The notes below the pieces were generated by a model, which worked only from the letters and a program-made list of their open reading frames with translations, had not been told where the DNA came from and made no database searches. Position numbers and translations under genes: made by a program. Shown here in pieces: positions 18,054 to 27,047 of a stretch of 64,000 bases of DNA (its first letter is position 1; every line of letters starts with the position of its first letter). Origin of the DNA: Pseudomonas helleri (GTDB lineage Bacteria > Pseudomonadota > Gammaproteobacteria > Pseudomonadales > Pseudomonadaceae); contig NZ_WIWC01000007.1 of NCBI RefSeq assembly GCF_009600315.1, positions 1 through 64,000 of the forward strand. Direction: 5' to 3'.

Positions 18054-18062
18054 GAAGTCGAT

Positions 18063-18359
18063 ATGTCCAATGTCATCAAGATTGTCGCCACGCTGCGCGC
18101 CAAACCCGGCCATCGAGCCGAGGTAGAACAGGCGTTGCGCGCCTGTGTAAAAGGATCACGGGCTGAGGCAGGCTGCATCGCCTACGCCCTGCATGTCGAT
18201 ATTGACGACCCCGACCGCTTTGTCTTTATCGAAGCGTGGGCGAACAGGGAGGCCATAGAGCAGCATAAAACCACGACGCATTACGAAACGATGGCTGGAG
18301 CGGTCAAGGATCTGCTTGAGCATCGCGAGGTGCTGTTACTGGAAGAGCTGGAGGGTTAG
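18063..18359 (+). CDS. Antibiotic biosynthesis monooxygenase (ABM)-fold protein, YgiN-like
   Basis: 98-residue protein with the dimeric ferredoxin-like ABM fold: KIVATLRAKPGHRAEVEQAL at the start, GCIAYALHVDIDDPDRFVFIEAWANREAIEQH in the middle and a closing helix. Relatives include the quinol monooxygenase YgiN and many enzymes of unknown substrate. A good intrinsic terminator follows. The physiological substrate cannot be deduced. Confidence 0.85.
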   Translation: MSNVIKIVATLRAKPGHRAEVEQALRACVKGSRAEAGCIAYALHVDIDDPDRFVFIEAWANREAIEQHKTTTHYETMAGAVKDLLEHREVLLLEELEG

Positions 18360-18381
18360 GTTCGTTCTGCCCGCTCGCCCA

Positions 18382-18410
18382 ACGGCGGCCCTCGAAGGGT
18401 CGCCGTTTTT
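18382..18410 (+). terminator. Intrinsic terminator after the ABM gene
   Basis: A 10-bp stem (ACGGCGGCCC/GGGTCGCCGT with one G-T pair), TCGAA loop, then TTTT. It lies 23 bases after the stop and also faces the end of the converging acyl-CoA dehydrogenase gene. Confidence 0.8.
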
Positions 18411-18419
18411 ACGGGTGGC

Positions 18420-20192
18420 TTAAAAATGTGCAGCCTCAAGCTCGAACAGCGACTCACTGCCCGCACGTATGGATTGTTCAAGGCTCAGTGTACGTGGCAA
18501 CAGGCGGCGAAAGTAAAACGAGGCAGTAGCCAGTTTTGCGTTGTAAAAGTCGCTGTCTGCCGGCAGTGCGTTTTGCGCCACCGCAGCCATGCGCGCCCAT
18601 AACCACGCGTAGGCCACGTACCCGAACAGGTGCAGATACTCAACCGCTGCGGCGCCCACTTCATTGGGATTGATCCCGGCTTGCGCTGTCAGCCATTGGC
18701 TGACGTCTTCCAGACGTTGCACGGCGTCCAACAGTTCGCTGGCGTAAGGGGTGTCGGGTTGGCTGGCGAAGGTGCGGATCTGAGCCGTAAACAGCTCCAG
18801 GGCCACGCCATTGTTGGCGATAACTTTGCGTCCCAGCAGGTCCAGTGCCTGAATGCCGTTGGTGCCCTCATAGATTTGCGCAATGCGCACATCGCGCACC
18901 AACTGTTCCTGTCCCCATTCACGAATGTAGCCGTGGCCGCCGAACACTTGCTGACCCAGCACGCAACTGTCGAAACCTGTATCCGTGAAAAACGCCTTGG
19001 CCACCGGCGTCAGCAACGAGACCAGCGCACCGGCCTGCGCTTGCTCTTGCGGGTCGGCACTGAACTTGCTCAGATCCAGTTGCTGGCCGACATAACTGGC
19101 GAACGCCCGGCCACCTTCGGTCATGGCTTTCATGCTCAGCAACATGCGCCGCACATCAGCGTGGACAATAATCGGGTCAGCTATTTTGGCTGGCGCAATG
19201 GCCCCCGTGGCGGCACGGCCCTGGAGGCGCTCGCAGGCGTAGGCCGCTGCGTTTTGATAAGACATTTGCGCGCAACCAATGCCTTGAATGCCGATGGACA
19301 ACCGCTCGTAATTCATCATGGTAAACATTGCCGCCAAGCCTTTATTGGCTTCGCCCACCAGCCAGCCGCGCGCATTGTCAAAGTTGATCACGCACGTTGC
19401 CGATGCCTTGATGCCCATCTTGTGTTCAATGGAACCGCAGCTCACAGCATTGGCTGCACCCAAAGAGCCATCGGCATTGACCAGCACCTTGGGCACCAAA
19501 AACAACGAAATACCCCGAGGCCCCGCTGGCGCATCCGGCAATTTTGCCAGCACCAGATGGATGATGTTTTCAGTAAGGTCCTGATCACCGCCAGTGATGA
19601 ACATTTTGCTGCCGCTGAGGTTGAAACTGCCATCCTCCCGGGGTTCTGCGCGGGTGCGAAGGATGCCTAAATCAGTACCGGCATGAGCTTCAGTCAGGCA
19701 CATGGAACCCGCCCAGCGGCCTTCATACAGCGGCGGCAGATAGGTGCTTTTGAGGTCGTCGCTGGCGTGTGCATCTATCGCCAGGCACGCGCCGCTGGTG
19801 AGTGCCGAGTACAGGGCAAAGCTTGAGTTGGCGGCGTAGAGCATTTCTTCGAACTGCACGGCGAGCATTTTGGGCATGCCCAGGCCACCAAACGCTGGAT
19901 TGCCCGAAAGGCCGACCCAGCCGCCTTCTATATAGGTCGCGTAGGCCGACTTGAAACCGCTTGGGGTACTGACCTCACCGGCGAGCCATTGCGCACCTTC
20001 TTCGTCACCGCTGCGATTGAGCGGGGCAATGAGCTGAGCGGTGACTTTCGCGGCTTCTTCAAGAATCGCGTCGGCGGTGTCGGCGTCAACGTGATCAGCC
20101 AGAGCCGGGAGCCGGGCCCATAACGCGGGTGCGTCGAAAACTTCGTGCAAAACAAAGCGCATGTCGCGCAGGGGAGCCGTGAATGTTGGCAT
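18420..20192 (-). CDS. Acyl-CoA dehydrogenase, DmdC-like long subfamily
   Basis: FAD enzyme of 590 residues. The first 35 or so residues (MPTFTAPLRDMRFVLHEVF) are the extra N-terminal segment of the long acyl-CoA dehydrogenases that include 3-methylmercaptopropionyl-CoA dehydrogenase. The flavin/acyl-CoA core holds MCLTEAHAGTDLG and the signature region VFGGHGYIREWGQEQLVRDVRIAQIYEGTNGIQALDL is split over residues about 410-445. A C-terminal extension domain follows. It sits 41 bases downstream of an acyl-CoA ligase gene, so the pair activates and oxidises a fatty or branched acid. The exact chain is unknown; DMSP-derived methylmercaptopropionate is only one option. Confidence 0.88.
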   Translation of the reverse strand: MPTFTAPLRDMRFVLHEVFDAPALWARLPALADHVDADTADAILEEAAKVTAQLIAPLNRSGDEEGAQWLAGEVSTPSGFKSAYATYIEGGWVGLSGNPAFGGLGMPKMLAVQFEEMLYAANSSFALYSALTSGACLAIDAHASDDLKSTYLPPLYEGRWAGSMCLTEAHAGTDLGILRTRAEPREDGSFNLSGSKMFITGGDQDLTENIIHLVLAKLPDAPAGPRGISLFLVPKVLVNADGSLGAANAVSCGSIEHKMGIKASATCVINFDNARGWLVGEANKGLAAMFTMMNYERLSIGIQGIGCAQMSYQNAAAYACERLQGRAATGAIAPAKIADPIIVHADVRRMLLSMKAMTEGGRAFASYVGQQLDLSKFSADPQEQAQAGALVSLLTPVAKAFFTDTGFDSCVLGQQVFGGHGYIREWGQEQLVRDVRIAQIYEGTNGIQALDLLGRKVIANNGVALELFTAQIRTFASQPDTPYASELLDAVQRLEDVSQWLTAQAGINPNEVGAAAVEYLHLFGYVAYAWLWARMAAVAQNALPADSDFYNAKLATASFYFRRLLPRTLSLEQSIRAGSESLFELEAAHF

Positions 20193-20233
20193 TTCAAACC
20201 CTTATTGTTATGAATGGCGGCTTAAACGCGTTT

Positions 20234-21856
20234 CTATAGCGCTTTGGCCATATCCCGCAGCACGAATTTCTGGATCTTGCCGGTCGATGTTTTGGGCAAT
20301 AACGTGAACACCACAGTGCGCGGCACTTTGAACCCGGCCAGATGCTCGCGGCAAAACGCGATGATTTCGCTCTCACGCACGTGCTGGTGATCGGCCTTGA
20401 GGGTAATGAATGCGCAGGGTGTCTCGCCCCATCGCTCATCCGGACGGGCAACAACTGCGGCTTCCATCACCCCTGAATGGCGATACAACACGCCTTCGAC
20501 TTCAATCGTGGAGATGTTCTCACCACCGGAAATGATGATGTCCTTGAGTCGATCGCGGATTTCGATATAACCATCCGGGTGGCACACGGCCAGATCCCCG
20601 GTATGAAACCAGCCGCCTTCAAAAGCCTCGGCCGTGGCGCTTGGGTTTTTCAGGTAGCCCTTCATCACGGTGTTGCCGCGCATGAAGATCTCACCCATGG
20701 TTTGACCATCCCGAGGTGTCGGCACCAGGGTTTTCGGATCGGCCACCATCACACCTTCCAGCGTGGGGTAACGCACACCTTGGCGCGATTTGATTTCAGC
20801 GCGCTCAACCAGTGACTGCTGGTCCCATTTGTCATGCCAGGCGCAAATGGTCACCGGGCCATAGACTTCGGTAAGGCCATAGACGTGGGTTACGTTAATG
20901 CCCATTTCTTCCACCGCGCCAATGACTTTGGCAGGTGGCGCAGCCCCTGCGACCATTGCCTTGACCGGGTGATCAATGGCGGCTTTGGCCGACTCAGGCA
21001 TATTGACCAACGCATTAAGGATTATCGGAGCTCCACACAAATGGGTGACCTGATGCTCACGGATAAGCGTGAGGATTTTTTGCGGATCTACCCGACGCAA
21101 AAAGACGTGTACACCTGCCAGCGCGGTAATGATCCACGGGTAGCACCAGCCATTGCAGTGGAACATCGGCAACGTCCACAGGTACACCGGATGGTTGCCG
21201 ATGGCCCAGACCATCTGGTTGCCCAGCGAATTGAGATACGCCCCGCGATGGTGATACACCACGCCCTTGGGGTTGCCTGTTGTGCCAGACGTGTAGTTGA
21301 GCGTGATCGCTTGCCATTCGTCTGCTGGCCACTGCCAGTCAAATTCAGGGTCGCCTTCAGCCAGCAGTGCCTCGTAGTCCAGCGTACTGACGGGCTGGCC
21401 TTCGCCGTACTCGGGATCGTCGACGTCAATGATCAGCGGCGGATGGTCGAGCATGGCCACGGCGGCGTGAATCACATCATGGAACTCACGGTCGGCAATC
21501 AACACTTTGGCTTCGCCGTGGGCCAGCATAAAGGCGATGGTTTCGGCATCGAGCCGCACGTTCAAGGCGTTGAGCACCGCGCCGGTCATCGGTACTGCAA
21601 AATGCGCTTCGAGCATGGCCGGGATATTCGGTAGCATCACCGCCACAGTGTCGCCTTTGCCGACACCGCGCCCGGTCAGGGCACTGGCTAATTGACGGCA
21701 GCGGTTGTACGTCTGCGCCCATGTGCGGCGAATCGAGCCATGAATGACGGCCGGGTAGTCGGGGTAGACGCTGGCCGTGCGCTCGATAAAACTAAGCGGC
21801 GACAGGGCAATATGATTGACAGCACTGGGCTCGAGGCCTTGCTCAAAGATCGACAT
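20234..21856 (-). CDS. Acyl-CoA ligase (AMP-forming), DmdB/medium-chain type
   Basis: 540-residue adenylating enzyme making acyl-CoA from acid, ATP and CoA. The P-loop-like motif TSGTTGNPKG is at 189-198. GLTEVYGP, WFHTGDLA, RLKDIIISGGENIS and the C-terminal lysine region KTSTGKIQKFVL are all present, so it looks active. The overall sequence recalls short/medium-chain and methylmercaptopropionyl-CoA ligases. It is the first gene of a two-gene unit with the acyl-CoA dehydrogenase and divergent from the histidine kinase. Confidence 0.88.
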   Translation of the reverse strand: MSIFEQGLEPSAVNHIALSPLSFIERTASVYPDYPAVIHGSIRRTWAQTYNRCRQLASALTGRGVGKGDTVAVMLPNIPAMLEAHFAVPMTGAVLNALNVRLDAETIAFMLAHGEAKVLIADREFHDVIHAAVAMLDHPPLIIDVDDPEYGEGQPVSTLDYEALLAEGDPEFDWQWPADEWQAITLNYTSGTTGNPKGVVYHHRGAYLNSLGNQMVWAIGNHPVYLWTLPMFHCNGWCYPWIITALAGVHVFLRRVDPQKILTLIREHQVTHLCGAPIILNALVNMPESAKAAIDHPVKAMVAGAAPPAKVIGAVEEMGINVTHVYGLTEVYGPVTICAWHDKWDQQSLVERAEIKSRQGVRYPTLEGVMVADPKTLVPTPRDGQTMGEIFMRGNTVMKGYLKNPSATAEAFEGGWFHTGDLAVCHPDGYIEIRDRLKDIIISGGENISTIEVEGVLYRHSGVMEAAVVARPDERWGETPCAFITLKADHQHVRESEIIAFCREHLAGFKVPRTVVFTLLPKTSTGKIQKFVLRDMAKAL

Positions 21857-22035
21857 AGGGAGTTATTCCGGTGGCTGATTGTTAGCTCTATGGCTGCCCG
21901 CGCTGCCGATGGCGTACGGGGCAGTTTTATGTCCGGCGTCACTTATAGCTCAGTCAGTGTTTGATATGGAAGTAATACCTAAGCACTATAGTAGTTGTTC
22001 TATATGACAATCCTTTCTCCCGGCCAGGATGCCCC
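21857..22035. promoter_or_regulatory. Divergent promoter region between acyl-CoA ligase and two-component system
   Basis: 179 bases separate the two starts. Near the kinase side it is AT-richer and includes the perfect 8-base palindrome ACTATAGT (21985-21992) within CCTAAGCACTATAGTAGTTG, a plausible response-regulator or promoter site. No sigma factor type can be fixed with confidence. Confidence 0.4.
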
Positions 22036-23844
22036 ATGCCACTTGCCCTGCTGACGTATGACCCTCAACCTTCTGTGGTGCTTGATGCAGAAGGCTCGCC
22101 GAGGATAGCCAATATGGCGATGTCGCAAATGTTGGCGGGAAAGCCGCTGGCTGAAGTGCACACGATATTGCCGCACAATTTGCCAGAGCTGGTGCGGGCC
22201 TGCCTGCAACAGCGCAGGGCAATCGAGCAGGTCGAGGCGCAGTGCAATGAGCAGGTGTGGCTCTGGACGTTAATCCCAGAGCCGGACGGCCAATGGGTTG
22301 TGGCACGCGGGCGCGAAGCCAGTGCTGAGCTAATGGCCGCGCGTGAAGCGGTCAAATCGCGGCGCCTGTATCGACTTATTACCGAAAACACCACAGACCT
22401 GATCTCCCGACATACCCCCGACGGGCGTTTTCTGGATGCCTCACCCGCCTCGTGGACGTTGCTGGGTTACTGGCCCGAGCGCCTTCGCGGCAAGTTGGCC
22501 CAGCGCTTCTTTCACCCCCACGCGATGGCTCCGATGTTGCGTCAGGCCAGCGAAGCCCTGGAGCTGGATGGCTATCACACGATGACGTATCGCATTCGCC
22601 ATCAGGCGGGCCATTACCTGTGGTTCGAAACCGCCAGCCGGGCCATCCGCGATACCTACACGGGCACAGTGGTAGAGGTGGTCAGTGTGTCGCGCGATAT
22701 TACTGCGCGTATCCACGCACAGGAAAACAAGCAACGACTGGCCGAAGTGGTCGAAGCCAATCCCGACCCGGTTCTGTTTATCGATCAGGCAGGCCGCGTG
22801 TCGTATTTCAATGTGGCAGCGCTCCGTTTATTGGCGCTCACGGGTGAGCAGGGCAGGCATTCGCTGTCTGACTTCCTGAGTGACCAAGACCTTGCCCAGT
22901 TTGACTCGATGGGCTGGTGTCACGCAGAGCAAGAGGGTTTGTGGCGGATTGAAACCTGCGTTGAACCGTTAAATGGCGCACCTTCGGTGCCTGTGTCGTT
23001 GCTGTTACTGGCGCATCGCTCGGCGGGCGGTGAGCGTTATTTCTCATTGGTACTTCGCGATCGGCGCGAGCGAGCGCTGCGTGAAGCCCAGCAACGCCAT
23101 CATCAAGATGAAATGGCGCATACCGCACGGCTGGTGAGCTTGGGTGAACTGGCTTCCGGGATTGCCCATGAAATCAATCAACCGCTGGCGGCGGTGGTCA
23201 ATTACGCCAGTGCCAGTCAGCGCTATTTGCAAAGCCTGGGGTCTAATCCGTTGGCCGCAGAGCGGGTGGCACAAGGGCTTGAGCGTATCAACCAGCATGC
23301 CAACCACGCCGCCGAGGTGATCAAACGGTTGCGCGGTTTCTTGCGCAAAGGCCGGCGCACCCTGCAACTGCTTGAGGTGCGTGAGGTGGCGCTTCAAGCT
23401 GTTAGCCTGTGTGCGTGGGAAGCGCGCGAAAAGGAAGTGACCCTTGACGTGCAACTGCCGCAGAACTTGCCGCAGGTGTATGCCGACCGGGTGCTGCTCG
23501 AACAAGTCCTTCTTAACCTGCTGCGCAATGCGATTGATGCCAACCGCGAGCATCATCCCGCGCAGCCATCGAGCGTTTTCTTGCGGGCCTGCACCCTGGG
23601 CAGTGACGGCTTGCAGATAACGGTGCAAGACCAGGGGCCGGGGGTGAATGCCGAACAGTTCGAGCAGTTGTTTACCCCGTTTTATACCAGCAAGGCAGAT
23701 GGGCTGGGGCTGGGTTTATCCATGAGCCGCAGTATTGTCGAAGGCTTTGGAGGTGAACTCGATGCCCAAGTACAACCGCAAGGGCTGTTACTGTGCTGCC
23801 GTTTGCCCTTGATGGCGCCACTTAAAAAAGACGAAGGTGTTTAA
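22036..23844 (+). CDS. Soluble PAS-domain sensor histidine kinase
   Basis: 602-residue kinase without membrane helices, so it senses a cytosolic signal. Three PAS-like modules occupy about 1-100, 110-225 (with PAC end DTYTGTVVEVVSVSRDIT) and 235-345. The phosphoacceptor is H378 in ELASGIAHEINQPL, typical of the FixL/DctS-like HPK4 class. The N box (LLNLLRNAID), G1 (DQGPGV) and G2 (GLGLGLSMSR) ATP-binding motifs follow. The FixJ-type regulator starts 3 bases after its stop. The position opposite the acyl-CoA genes suggests these are its targets. Confidence 0.92.
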   Translation: MPLALLTYDPQPSVVLDAEGSPRIANMAMSQMLAGKPLAEVHTILPHNLPELVRACLQQRRAIEQVEAQCNEQVWLWTLIPEPDGQWVVARGREASAELMAAREAVKSRRLYRLITENTTDLISRHTPDGRFLDASPASWTLLGYWPERLRGKLAQRFFHPHAMAPMLRQASEALELDGYHTMTYRIRHQAGHYLWFETASRAIRDTYTGTVVEVVSVSRDITARIHAQENKQRLAEVVEANPDPVLFIDQAGRVSYFNVAALRLLALTGEQGRHSLSDFLSDQDLAQFDSMGWCHAEQEGLWRIETCVEPLNGAPSVPVSLLLLAHRSAGGERYFSLVLRDRRERALREAQQRHHQDEMAHTARLVSLGELASGIAHEINQPLAAVVNYASASQRYLQSLGSNPLAAERVAQGLERINQHANHAAEVIKRLRGFLRKGRRTLQLLEVREVALQAVSLCAWEAREKEVTLDVQLPQNLPQVYADRVLLEQVLLNLLRNAIDANREHHPAQPSSVFLRACTLGSDGLQITVQDQGPGVNAEQFEQLFTPFYTSKADGLGLGLSMSRSIVEGFGGELDAQVQPQGLLLCCRLPLMAPLKKDEGV

Positions 23845-23847
23845 CCA

Positions 23848-24483
23848 ATGACAACCCCAACCGGGCCTGTGGTGTACGTGGTGGATGACGATCAGGGCAT
23901 GCTCGACTCAACGGTGTGGTTGCTGGAGTCAGTGGGTTTGAACGCCATTCCCTTCACCAGCGGGCATGCGTTCTTGCAAGCCTGTCACTCCCGGCACAAT
24001 GCCTGCGTGATACTGGATGTCCGCATGCCTGCCATGGGCGGTCTGAATGTGCAGCACGCCATGCAGGAACGGGGGATCACGCTGCCGGTTATTTTTGTCA
24101 GCGGTCACGCGGATGTTCCCATCGTCGTACGCGCCTTCAAGGCCGGTGCCCATGATTTCATCGAAAAACCCTATAACCAGCAGTTACTGCTCGACAGCGT
24201 CCAGCAGGCGTTGAATGGCGCCTCCACCCAACACACCTCCAGTCAGGCGCAGACCGGACTGCAACTGCGCCTGCAAAGCCTGACGCCCCGCGAACGGGAT
24301 GTATTGCTGCCTTTGGTCAAGGGCTACACCTCACGGGAAATGGCCGAGCTGCTGGCCCTGAGTATCAAAACCATTGACCTGTATCGCTCTCGGGTCATGC
24401 AGCGCATGCAAGCCCGGCATTTACCGGATCTGGTGGGCATGGCCATCGCTGCCGGGCTGGTTGATCCACTCGCGTTGGGCTAA
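23848..24483 (+). CDS. FixJ/NarL-type response regulator
   Basis: 211-residue regulator. The receiver domain has the acidic pocket DDD (13-15), phosphoacceptor D57 (VILDVRMP), the S/T switch in FVSGHAD and the lysine in EKPYN. The LuxR-type helix-turn-helix spans about 145-205 (LTPRERDVLLPLVKGYTSREMAELL). It is the cognate partner of the preceding kinase. Likely targets are the divergent ligase/dehydrogenase genes. Confidence 0.92.
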   Translation: MTTPTGPVVYVVDDDQGMLDSTVWLLESVGLNAIPFTSGHAFLQACHSRHNACVILDVRMPAMGGLNVQHAMQERGITLPVIFVSGHADVPIVVRAFKAGAHDFIEKPYNQQLLLDSVQQALNGASTQHTSSQAQTGLQLRLQSLTPRERDVLLPLVKGYTSREMAELLALSIKTIDLYRSRVMQRMQARHLPDLVGMAIAAGLVDPLALG

Positions 24484-24523
24484 TCGAGCAGGGTGTCATG
24501 GGCGGCCATCGCGTTGGCAATAG

Positions 24524-24549
24524 GCCCCGCCAAGGACTTTGGGCGGGGC
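24524..24549. terminator. GC hairpin between converging regulator and SDR genes
   Basis: An 8-bp stem GCCCCGCC/GGCGGGGC with a 10-base loop in the 84-base gap between two converging genes. There is no T run, so termination is tentative. Confidence 0.4.
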
Positions 24550-24567
24550 TCAAGCAAGCTCAACGGC

Positions 24568-25425
24568 CTACAGAATAGGCTTGCCACCCGTCACGCCAAT
24601 TCTGGAACCGGAGATATAGCTTGATTCATCGCTGGCCAGCATCACATAGACCGGCGCCACTTCAACCGGCTGCCCCGGACGCCCCATCGGGGTTTGGCCG
24701 CCGAAGTCTTTGACTTCATCATCCGGCATGGTGGCCACGATCAAGGGCGTCCAGATGGGACCAGGCGCCACGCTGTTGACCCGAATCCCTTTGTCACCGA
24801 GCAATTGCGCCAGCCCGCCGGTGAAATTGGCGATGGCGCCTTTGGTAGTGGCATAGGGCAACAGAGTCGGTTTGGGCATATCTGAATTAATCGAGCTGGT
24901 GTTAATGATCGAACTGCCGGGGCGCAAATGCGGCAATGCCGCTTTGCAGATCCTGAAGATGGCAGTGATGTTGATATCAAACGTTCTGACCCATTCCTCA
25001 TCCGTGATCTCCTCTAGTGAGAAGTGAGTCATTTGGAAGGCGGCGTTGTTGACCAGCACATCAATGCGTCCGAACTGCGCCACGGTTTTGGCGACAATGG
25101 ATTCACATTGCTCCTTTTGAGCGAGATCACCGGGCAGTAACAGGCACTGACGACCAGCGTCCTTGACCCAGCGAGCTGTCTCTTGAGCGTCTTCATGCTC
25201 ATCCAGGTAGGCGATGGCGACGTCGGCACCTTCGCGGGCATAAGCAATGGCCACGGCGCGGCCGATCCCGCTGTCGCCGCCCGTAATCAATGCGATTTTG
25301 TTATTCAGTCGGCCCGATCCCTTGTAGCTCTGCTCACCACAGTCCGGGTACGGCTCCATTTTGCGCTGTGAACCGGGGACAGGTTGCGCTTGCGGTGCGA
25401 ACGGGGGCGTAGGGTAGTGCTTCAT
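24568..25425 (-). CDS. Short-chain dehydrogenase/reductase, YghA-like
   Basis: 285-residue NAD(P)-dependent oxidoreductase with the N-terminal Pro-rich tail typical of the YghA/GsiB-like subfamily. Cofactor motif TGGDSGIG is at 48-55, NNAA near 126-129, and the catalytic Ser178, Tyr191 and Lys195 (YATTK) are in place. ATG at 25425 gives the family N-terminus; an extension to 25473 is not supported. These enzymes are often linked to osmotic or general stress in Pseudomonas, but the substrate is unknown. Confidence 0.88.
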   Translation of the reverse strand: MKHYPTPPFAPQAQPVPGSQRKMEPYPDCGEQSYKGSGRLNNKIALITGGDSGIGRAVAIAYAREGADVAIAYLDEHEDAQETARWVKDAGRQCLLLPGDLAQKEQCESIVAKTVAQFGRIDVLVNNAAFQMTHFSLEEITDEEWVRTFDINITAIFRICKAALPHLRPGSSIINTSSINSDMPKPTLLPYATTKGAIANFTGGLAQLLGDKGIRVNSVAPGPIWTPLIVATMPDDEVKDFGGQTPMGRPGQPVEVAPVYVMLASDESSYISGSRIGVTGGKPIL

Positions 25426-25536
25426 GGCGTGGCTCCTGATTGATTTCAGAGGTTGCCTGAGTTGTGAATGCACACACGCGCAAAAGTTTAAATAAATTGA
25501 AGAGGGATCGATGGGCGGCGCTCTGGATCAAGCCTT

Positions 25537-26571
25537 TTGAAGCAACAAATCAAATTATGCAGCGATGCATATGGGGTATATTACGAACTGTTTCAGCACG
25601 CACCGAGATTGCTTTTGTCAACTATTGACCTCGATACCCCACCGGCTCCCGGCATCCAGCTCAATCGGGTCCAGCCCCCGGTAACGCTCTATCTTGAGCG
25701 GCTCGCGCCGTCTAGCCGCCAGACAATGCGCTACATTCTGCAAGACGCGGCTGATCGCTTGGGCGTGGAAGACCTCTCAATTGATGAGTTCCCTTGGCAG
25801 GAGCTGCAACCGGGGCATATCACTGCATTGGTAGCGGCACTGCGTGAAGACGGTTATGCGCCCAACACGTCGTCCCTGTATGTGAATGCCATTCGTGGGG
25901 TGATGAATCAGGCATGGCAACAAAGCCTGATTACACAGGATCACCTGCTCAAGATTCGTGCCGTAAAGGCGGGCGGGGGATCGCGGCTGGTCAAGGGCCG
26001 CAATCTTCGGCGCACCCTGATACGCGAGCTGATGGACGTGTGCGCGGCTGACCCGCGTCCACAAGGGCTCAGAGATGCGGCGATCATGGCGATATTGTAT
26101 GGGTCAGGGATGCGCAAGTCCGAGTCGGTGAACATGGACCTGTGGCAAGTCAATGTCGTCGAACGCAGCCTGCAAGTGCTGGGCAAAGGCAATAAGCAGC
26201 TGATCAAGTTCGCCCCCGCCTGGGCCTTCGAAAAGCTTGAGGCGTGGCTGGCGTTTCGCCGCGAACAATTGCCACAAGGCGTCGAGGATGATGTGTTTCT
26301 GTTTAACCGAATTCGGCGAGGCAATCACATCACCCGTGAGCGCCTGACCAAGCACGCGATTTACTACATTGCCAAGCAGCGAGGCAGGCAAATCGGGGTA
26401 GAGATCATGCCCCATGACTTTCGGCGCTCGTTTATTACCCGCGTCATCGAGGAGTACGACGTTTCGATTGCACAAAAACTGGCTCACCATGCCAACATCG
26501 CGACAACCGTCGCCTATGACATGCGCGATGACAATGAGCGTCGAAATGTAACGGATCGGTTCCAGTTATAA
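25537..26571 (+). CDS. Orphan tyrosine recombinase/integrase
   Basis: 344-residue site-specific recombinase. The catalytic set is complete: R193 (YGSGMRKSE), K217/K220 (GKGNK), H293 and R296 (HDFRRSF), H318 and nucleophile Y327 (HHANIATTVAYD). An N-terminal SAM-like core-binding domain covers about 45-140. No ATG is available before residue 64, so the start is TTG at 25537 or a nearby codon. No excisionase, phage genes, tRNA or attachment repeats are seen beside it. It could be a relic or a mobile single gene, or act elsewhere. Confidence 0.87.
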   Translation: MKQQIKLCSDAYGVYYELFQHAPRLLLSTIDLDTPPAPGIQLNRVQPPVTLYLERLAPSSRQTMRYILQDAADRLGVEDLSIDEFPWQELQPGHITALVAALREDGYAPNTSSLYVNAIRGVMNQAWQQSLITQDHLLKIRAVKAGGGSRLVKGRNLRRTLIRELMDVCAADPRPQGLRDAAIMAILYGSGMRKSESVNMDLWQVNVVERSLQVLGKGNKQLIKFAPAWAFEKLEAWLAFRREQLPQGVEDDVFLFNRIRRGNHITRERLTKHAIYYIAKQRGRQIGVEIMPHDFRRSFITRVIEEYDVSIAQKLAHHANIATTVAYDMRDDNERRNVTDRFQL

Positions 26572-26583
26572 CCAAATAAAATA

Positions 26584-26610
26584 TTGAACCCTTGCGATAT
26601 CGCCTAGCCT
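26584..26610 (+). promoter_or_regulatory. Possible promoter of the small membrane protein gene
   Basis: TTGAAC (26584-26589) and CTAGCCT (26604-26610) with a 15-base spacer before TAGCCT. The -10 resembles stationary-phase (RpoS) promoters. A strong GGGAGG follows at 26626-26631. Confidence 0.28.
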
Positions 26611-26637
26611 AAAGACAAACAACACGGGAGGTGATGT

Positions 26638-26871
26638 ATGCAAACCGAATATATCTGGGTCGCGTCGGCCATCATTTTGTTGCTGGTGGAGTTTTGGGCA
26701 ATTAGCTGTGTACTCCGAAGCGGAGGCCACGCCACTAGCCGTCTAATGTGGCTCGCAATAATTATCTTCGTTCCACTGTTCGGGATGCTGGCTTGGTTAA
26801 TCGCCGGGCCTCGAGTTCATAACAGTAGAGCGTTGCATCACAGAGCGCATCGCTCAAGAACTCATCAATGA
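26638..26871 (+). CDS. Small membrane protein with PLD nuclease N-terminal-like (PLDc_N) segment
   Basis: 77-residue protein with two membrane helices (about 6-27 and 38-60) and a basic, His/Arg-rich tail. The pattern W...FVPLFGMLAWLIAGP is that of the PLDc_N domain found in front of cardiolipin synthases and as stand-alone small proteins. A very good ribosome site (GGGAGG, 6-base spacing) supports ATG at 26638. The next small gene begins inside its stop codon. Confidence 0.75.
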   Translation: MQTEYIWVASAIILLLVEFWAISCVLRSGGHATSRLMWLAIIIFVPLFGMLAWLIAGPRVHNSRALHHRAHRSRTHQ

Positions 26872-27038
26872 GTAAGCCAACAAAAAGCGTTGACACGCAG
26901 GACAGGCCACCGGGTGAGGTTGAGCGTGACAATGACGCTCTTCGCTCACCTGAAGTGGCTGACAAGCATAAAACCGGCGTGGGCGAGACGACCGCTCAGT
27001 CGACCGCCCGCAAACAAAAGGCCAAGCCCGATAAATAG
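26868..27038 (+). CDS. Small hydrophilic protein, translationally coupled to the preceding gene
   Basis: 56-residue reading frame starting at the ATGA overlap with the PLDc_N-like gene. The product is highly charged and disordered-looking (begins MSKPTKSVDTQDRPP, ends in KQKAKPDK). The family is unknown to me. Coupled start, absence of rare features and exact fit before the GNAT gene end support it as real, but it could be chance. Confidence 0.5.
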   Translation: MSKPTKSVDTQDRPPGEVERDNDALRSPEVADKHKTGVGETTAQSTARKQKAKPDK

Positions 27039-27047
27039 TGGCTGAGG

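Noticed and set aside
18630..19670. A 346-codon frame antisense to the long acyl-CoA dehydrogenase
   Set aside because: Shadow of a conserved gene, composition His/Gln-rich, no recognisable domain.
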